Both the position numbers and the translations under genes were made by a program. The notes below the pieces were generated by a model. It searched no databases. It saw only the letters and a program-made list of their open reading frames with translations, and had not been told where the DNA came from. From contig CAMZAM010000021.1 in the NCBI GenBank assembly GCA_947304185.1, positions 1-34,773 of the forward strand: a stretch of 34,773 bases of DNA, written 5' to 3'. The number at the start of each line of letters is the position of its first letter. Position 1 is the stretch's first letter. Shown piece after piece: positions 31,323-34,773 of the stretch. This DNA comes from an uncultured Bacteroidales bacterium (GTDB taxonomy: Bacteria; Bacteroidota; Bacteroidia; Bacteroidales; F082).

Positions 31323-32318
31323 ATGCTGAAAATAGGAGTTTTAGGTGCAGGACATCTTGGAAAGATTCATCTTAACTGCATCAAACAAATTGAGAAATAT
31401 GAACTGGTCGGTTTTTACGATCAGGATAAAAATACTGCCGAGAGAGTGGCGACCGAGTCAGGCGTGAAAAACTTTGCCGATATCGACGAACTCATTGATT
31501 CTGTTGATGTTGTGGATATTGTGACGCCTACTATCGCACATTTTGCATGTGCCTCGAAAGCCATCGAGAAAGGTAAGAACGTATTCATCGAGAAGCCTAT
31601 CGTGGCCACTGTCGACGAGGCCAATAAACTCATCGCACTGGCGAAGAAAGCCAACGTGAAGGTGCAGGTCGGTCATGTGGAGCGTTTCAACCCTGCCTTC
31701 ATCGCCGCCGAGCCGCACATCTGCGACCCGGTGTTCATCGAGGTGCATCGTCTGGCTTTGTACAACCCTCGCGGCTGCGACGTGCCGGTGGTGCTCGACC
31801 TCACAGTGCATGATATCGACATTCTTCTTACGATAGTGAAATCCCCAATAAAATCTATCAATGCCAGCGGCGTGTCGATCGTCAGCCCGACGCCCGATAT
31901 CATCACGGCAAGGTTAGAATTCGAGAACGGAGCAGTGGCTAACCTCACCACAAGTCGTATCTCGCTGAAAAACATGCGTAAGTTCCGTCTCTTCCAGAAA
32001 GGTGCCTACATCACCATGGATTTCATGGAGAAGAAGAGCGAGATAGTGAGGGTGGAGGATGTGAACGGCGTTCCGGGTCCTTTCGACATGACTCTCGACC
32101 TCCCGGACGGCTCTACAAAGAAAATCTCTGTCGAAGAACTGGCTACCGACCAGATCAACGCTATAAAGACCGAGCTCGAGCGTTTCCACGACGCTATAGT
32201 CACTAATACCGAACCGCCAGTAACCATTGAGGATGGCGTCGACGTTCTTAAAGTTGCTTACATGATTCTTGACGAAATCGAAAAACATCAAGATTTGTTA
32301 AAAAAACATTTGAAGTAA
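31323..32318 (+). CDS. Gfo/Idh/MocA family oxidoreductase
   Basis: An NAD(P)-dependent sugar dehydrogenase of the glucose-fructose oxidoreductase family. The Rossmann motif GVLGAGHLGKIH is at residues 5-16, the family EKP motif is in NVFIEKPIVAT (about 94), and VGHVERFNPAF and CDVPVVLDLTVHDIDILL form the substrate side with catalytic Lys/His. The VGHVERFNP pattern resembles UDP-N-acetylglucosamine 3-dehydrogenase-like members, but the substrate is not certain. With the lipoprotein and sugar-phosphate transferase downstream on the same strand it probably belongs to a surface polysaccharide locus. Confidence 0.9.
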   Translation: MLKIGVLGAGHLGKIHLNCIKQIEKYELVGFYDQDKNTAERVATESGVKNFADIDELIDSVDVVDIVTPTIAHFACASKAIEKGKNVFIEKPIVATVDEANKLIALAKKANVKVQVGHVERFNPAFIAAEPHICDPVFIEVHRLALYNPRGCDVPVVLDLTVHDIDILLTIVKSPIKSINASGVSIVSPTPDIITARLEFENGAVANLTTSRISLKNMRKFRLFQKGAYITMDFMEKKSEIVRVEDVNGVPGPFDMTLDLPDGSTKKISVEELATDQINAIKTELERFHDAIVTNTEPPVTIEDGVDVLKVAYMILDEIEKHQDLLKKHLK

Positions 32319-32364
32319 GACAATATTTAAAAATTAACTTCGTTAACTTTTAAAAAGACAGCCT

Positions 32365-33291
32365 ATGAAGTGTCTTCGTTACATTTTTTTGTTTGGAATA
32401 ATCATACTTCTTTTTTCGTGTAAGAAATTCAAGGGAAGTCAGGAAATCCCTGCTTATCTGAGAATTGAGCCGTGGACTTTCACCACCAACTACGACGTGG
32501 AAGGCGCCGCTACAAATGCCATCACCGACGCCTGGGTGTATGTCGACGGAAACCTGCACGGCTGCTTTGAACTTAAGAACCACGACGACGGACAGTATGT
32601 CCTCGTCCCGATTCTTGAGAAAGGTAACCATAGGTTGCATATTTATCCCGGTCTTAAGATGAATGGCATCTCTTCCACCAGGATTCAGTATCCTTTCTAC
32701 AAGCCATATATCTGCGACAGAGACCTCGCCGAAGGCGTGATTGATACTATCAGGCCGTTTACGCATTATTACAGCGTCGACAGCACCTTGATGCGTTTCA
32801 AGATGAAGGAAGATTTCGAAGAAGTCAATAATATCAAGCTTTACCGCATAGATTCGACTTGTGCGGAGCTGCATCAGATAAGCCATCGCACCGATCAGAA
32901 TGCATGGATGGACCCGCTCGACACCATTAACCACTATCGTTCGGGACATGTGCATCTTGGCGACAGCATCAGAAGAATGGGTCTCGCCAGTGGTGAGCTC
33001 TACGATTTGCCGACGGTGGGTAACTATGTTTTAATGGAGATGGACTATAAGTGCAGCACCGAGATGCTCGTCGGATTGTACCTTATGTCATCGCAAGAAG
33101 GCTTGATAGATAAGGAACTGTATTATCTGAGGGCAAGCAATAACTGGAAAAAGATATACCTCAACTTCAGTCCTACGATCACAGAAAACAACCACGCCAC
33201 ATACGTTAAGTTTTATATGAAAGGTGCTGTTGAAGAAGGTGGTGAGGCTGATTTCTATTTTGACAACATTAAACTGATTTACGTTGAGTAA
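32365..33291 (+). CDS. Lipoprotein of unknown function, 308 residues
   Basis: The signal sequence MKCLRYIFLFGIIILLFSC ends at lipidated Cys19, followed by KKFKG. The rest is beta-rich with two likely domains: an N-terminal one around AYLRIEPWTFTTNYDVEG and DAWVYVDGNLHGCFEL, and a C-terminal jellyroll-like one (VLMEMDYKCSTEMLVGLYL, WKKIYLNFSP, ADFYFDNIKLIYVE). I do not recognise a named family. The stop overlaps the TTG start of the sugar-phosphate transferase by 8 bases, so the two are translationally coupled. This suggests a role in export or assembly of the same polysaccharide. Confidence 0.82.
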   Translation: MKCLRYIFLFGIIILLFSCKKFKGSQEIPAYLRIEPWTFTTNYDVEGAATNAITDAWVYVDGNLHGCFELKNHDDGQYVLVPILEKGNHRLHIYPGLKMNGISSTRIQYPFYKPYICDRDLAEGVIDTIRPFTHYYSVDSTLMRFKMKEDFEEVNNIKLYRIDSTCAELHQISHRTDQNAWMDPLDTINHYRSGHVHLGDSIRRMGLASGELYDLPTVGNYVLMEMDYKCSTEMLVGLYLMSSQEGLIDKELYYLRASNNWKKIYLNFSPTITENNHATYVKFYMKGAVEEGGEADFYFDNIKLIYVE

Positions 33292-34711
33292 GACAACAAA
33301 TAAGCGGAAGCAGACTTTAAAGTATGTTTTGTGGGACTGGTTCGCGTCGGTCGTGACCTGGTCGATCTTCTTCTGTTTCAGGAAGACGATGGAGCTGGTC
33401 GACGTGTTCGCTAACTACAACGTCGTGGTTGAGGATAAGAACTTCTGGATCGGCATCATCGTGATACCTATCTGCTGGATTATTCTCCATCTGATGGCTG
33501 GCGCTTACCGCAATGTCTATACCAAATCGCGTGTTCGTGAGCTGGGACAGACGGTTCTCACTACTTTGATAGGAGCTATCGTGCTGTTCTTCACTTTGAT
33601 TCTTGACGATTATATCACTAACTATAAGATTTACTACACTTTATTCTCAATATTGTTTCTCTTGCAGTTTGGCCTGACGTATATTGGAAGACTCATCATC
33701 ACCTCGATGACGGCACGTAAGATTCACAATGGAGAGATAGGTTTCAATACTTTGATAATCGGCAGCAACGGCAATGCCTGTAAGATATACAAAGAAATAA
33801 CAAATCAGAGGTTTTCTTCAGGAAACTTACTTGTGGGATTCGTCAATGTCTTCGATAAAGACATCTATAAAGTAGAGAAATATCTCCCGCATCTGGGCAA
33901 CTATAAAGATGTGACTCAGGTTATAAAAGATAATGATATTGAGGAGGTTATCATCGCTATTGAACGTTCTGAGACGGAAACTATCGACAAGATTCTCGTG
34001 ATGCTGGAAAATTCTGATGTCAAAGTGAAGATCATCCCGCTGATGCAGGAATTTGTTTTTGGCGCCGTCAAGCAGGAAGGCATCTGGCACGCCTCGTTGA
34101 TTCAGATCACTCCTGAGCCTATGCCGGTATGGCAGCAGGTGGCTAAACGAATGTTTGATATCATAGCGTCGATACTCGTAATCGTCTTATTATCGCCGGT
34201 TTATATCTTTACGGCCATCATGGTTAAGTGCTCGTCGCCAGGTCCTGTCTTCTATAAACAGGAACGTATCGGCAAGCATGGCGAACCATTTAAGATGTTG
34301 AAATTCAGGAGTATGTATGTCAATGCGGAGGATATGGGGCCGCAGCTGTCGAACGACGATGATCCACGTATCACGAAGTGGGGTAAGTTTATGCGTAAGG
34401 TGCGCCTCGATGAGATCCCGCAGTTCTTCACAGTTCTTGGCGGAAAGATGTCGATTGTGGGCTATCGTCCTGAGCGTCAATACTATATCGATCAGATTGT
34501 GCAGAAAGCTCCTCATTATAGGATGCTTCTTAAGATAAAGCCTGGCATCACCAGCTGGGGTGAGGTGAAGTTCGGTTATGCTTCAACTGTCGACGAGATG
34601 GTGGAGCGACTGAAATACGATATCCTTTATATCGAAAACATGAACCTCGCTGTCGATATCAAGATTTTGATTTACACAGCGCTGATAGTTATTCAAGGAC
34701 GAGGCAAGTAA
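33284..34711 (+). CDS. Polyprenyl sugar-phosphate transferase (exopolysaccharide initiating enzyme)
   Basis: This enzyme transfers a sugar-phosphate from a nucleotide sugar to undecaprenyl phosphate, the first step of capsule or exopolysaccharide repeat-unit assembly. Four or so N-terminal membrane helices (about residues 10-145) and a nucleotide-binding-like middle domain (FNTLIIGSNGNACKIYKEI) precede the sugar transferase domain. That domain starts KRMFDIIASILVIVLLSP and has GPVFYKQERIGKHGEPFKML, KFRSMYVNAE, KVRLDEIPQFFTVLGGKMSI, VGYRPERQYY and KPGITSWGEVKFGYA. The 475-residue length is normal. The start is a TTG at 33284, because the family N-terminus (TLKYVLWDW) comes soon after and no ATG is near. 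The rest of the locus should lie beyond the right edge. Confidence 0.93.
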   Translation: MSKTTNKRKQTLKYVLWDWFASVVTWSIFFCFRKTMELVDVFANYNVVVEDKNFWIGIIVIPICWIILHLMAGAYRNVYTKSRVRELGQTVLTTLIGAIVLFFTLILDDYITNYKIYYTLFSILFLLQFGLTYIGRLIITSMTARKIHNGEIGFNTLIIGSNGNACKIYKEITNQRFSSGNLLVGFVNVFDKDIYKVEKYLPHLGNYKDVTQVIKDNDIEEVIIAIERSETETIDKILVMLENSDVKVKIIPLMQEFVFGAVKQEGIWHASLIQITPEPMPVWQQVAKRMFDIIASILVIVLLSPVYIFTAIMVKCSSPGPVFYKQERIGKHGEPFKMLKFRSMYVNAEDMGPQLSNDDDPRITKWGKFMRKVRLDEIPQFFTVLGGKMSIVGYRPERQYYIDQIVQKAPHYRMLLKIKPGITSWGEVKFGYASTVDEMVERLKYDILYIENMNLAVDIKILIYTALIVIQGRGK

Positions 34712-34773
34712 GTTTCCAAAGACTCCAAAACCATGCAAAAAGCCGCAGGCTTATTTTTCAGCTTAACGCAAGG

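Noticed and set aside
34733..34773. Start of a new gene (ATG followed by QKAAGLFFSLTQ)
   Set aside because: Only 13 codons are visible and no promoter box or coupling supports the start.

Overview
The window is a Bacteroidota chromosome segment, most likely from the order Bacteroidales. Three things point there: repeated TAnnTTTG (-7) promoter boxes with almost no Shine-Dalgarno sequences, secreted proteins ending in type IX secretion (T9SS) sorting domains, and family markers such as DUF2851, an HU-like/SPOR protein, the long urocanase and lipoproteins of the S-C-K-K type. Most of the DNA is ordinary housekeeping sequence in short operons. The accessory material lies at the left edge, around 7.2-7.8 kb and between 24.9 and 27.5 kb.

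Layout. 1-2.3 kb: the tail of one T9SS protein, a possible tiny gene and a complete paralogous T9SS protein. The left edge also carries a decayed copy of the 3' end of rny. 2.3-6.0 kb (minus): DUF2851 protein, then a ZapB-like coiled-coil protein, zapA, a 6S-like RNA and rny (RNase Y). 6.1-8.8 kb (minus): a two-gene membrane module (degenerate PHP-like protein and GT39 glycosyltransferase) reshaped by palindromic repeats. 8.9-14.7 kb (plus): the SUF iron-sulphur cluster genes sufB, C, D, S, E and a sufT-like gene, interrupted by a lipoprotein gene with its own promoter and terminator. 14.7-18.6 kb: a choline-kinase-like gene, tRNA-Ala(CGC), a T9SS secreted protein and hutU. 18.6-22.4 kb: a large secreted C10 cysteine protease fused to a beta-helix, and a GT2 glycosyltransferase. 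22.6-24.9 kb: tgt and an LptF/LptG permease.

24.9-27.5 kb is the most unusual part. An RNA of about 290 nt with its own promoter and terminator shows several long-range helices, including a pseudoknot. It is followed by a 96-residue secreted protein with an exosortase/sortase-like C-terminal tail. Next comes a lipoprotein with a fimbrillin-like N-terminus and a C-type-lectin/FGE-like C-terminus, whose GC-rich last ~60 codons look like a diversity-generating-retroelement type variable region. No reverse transcriptase or template repeat is in the window. A collapsed KilA-N pseudogene lies just downstream.

27.5-34.7 kb returns to core genes: a dNK-kdsB-HU/SPOR-trmB operon, pcm facing away from a Gfo/Idh/MocA oxidoreductase, a lipoprotein and a polyprenyl sugar-phosphate transferase that probably opens a surface polysaccharide locus continuing past the right edge. 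All family assignments come from motifs read by eye, with no database search.
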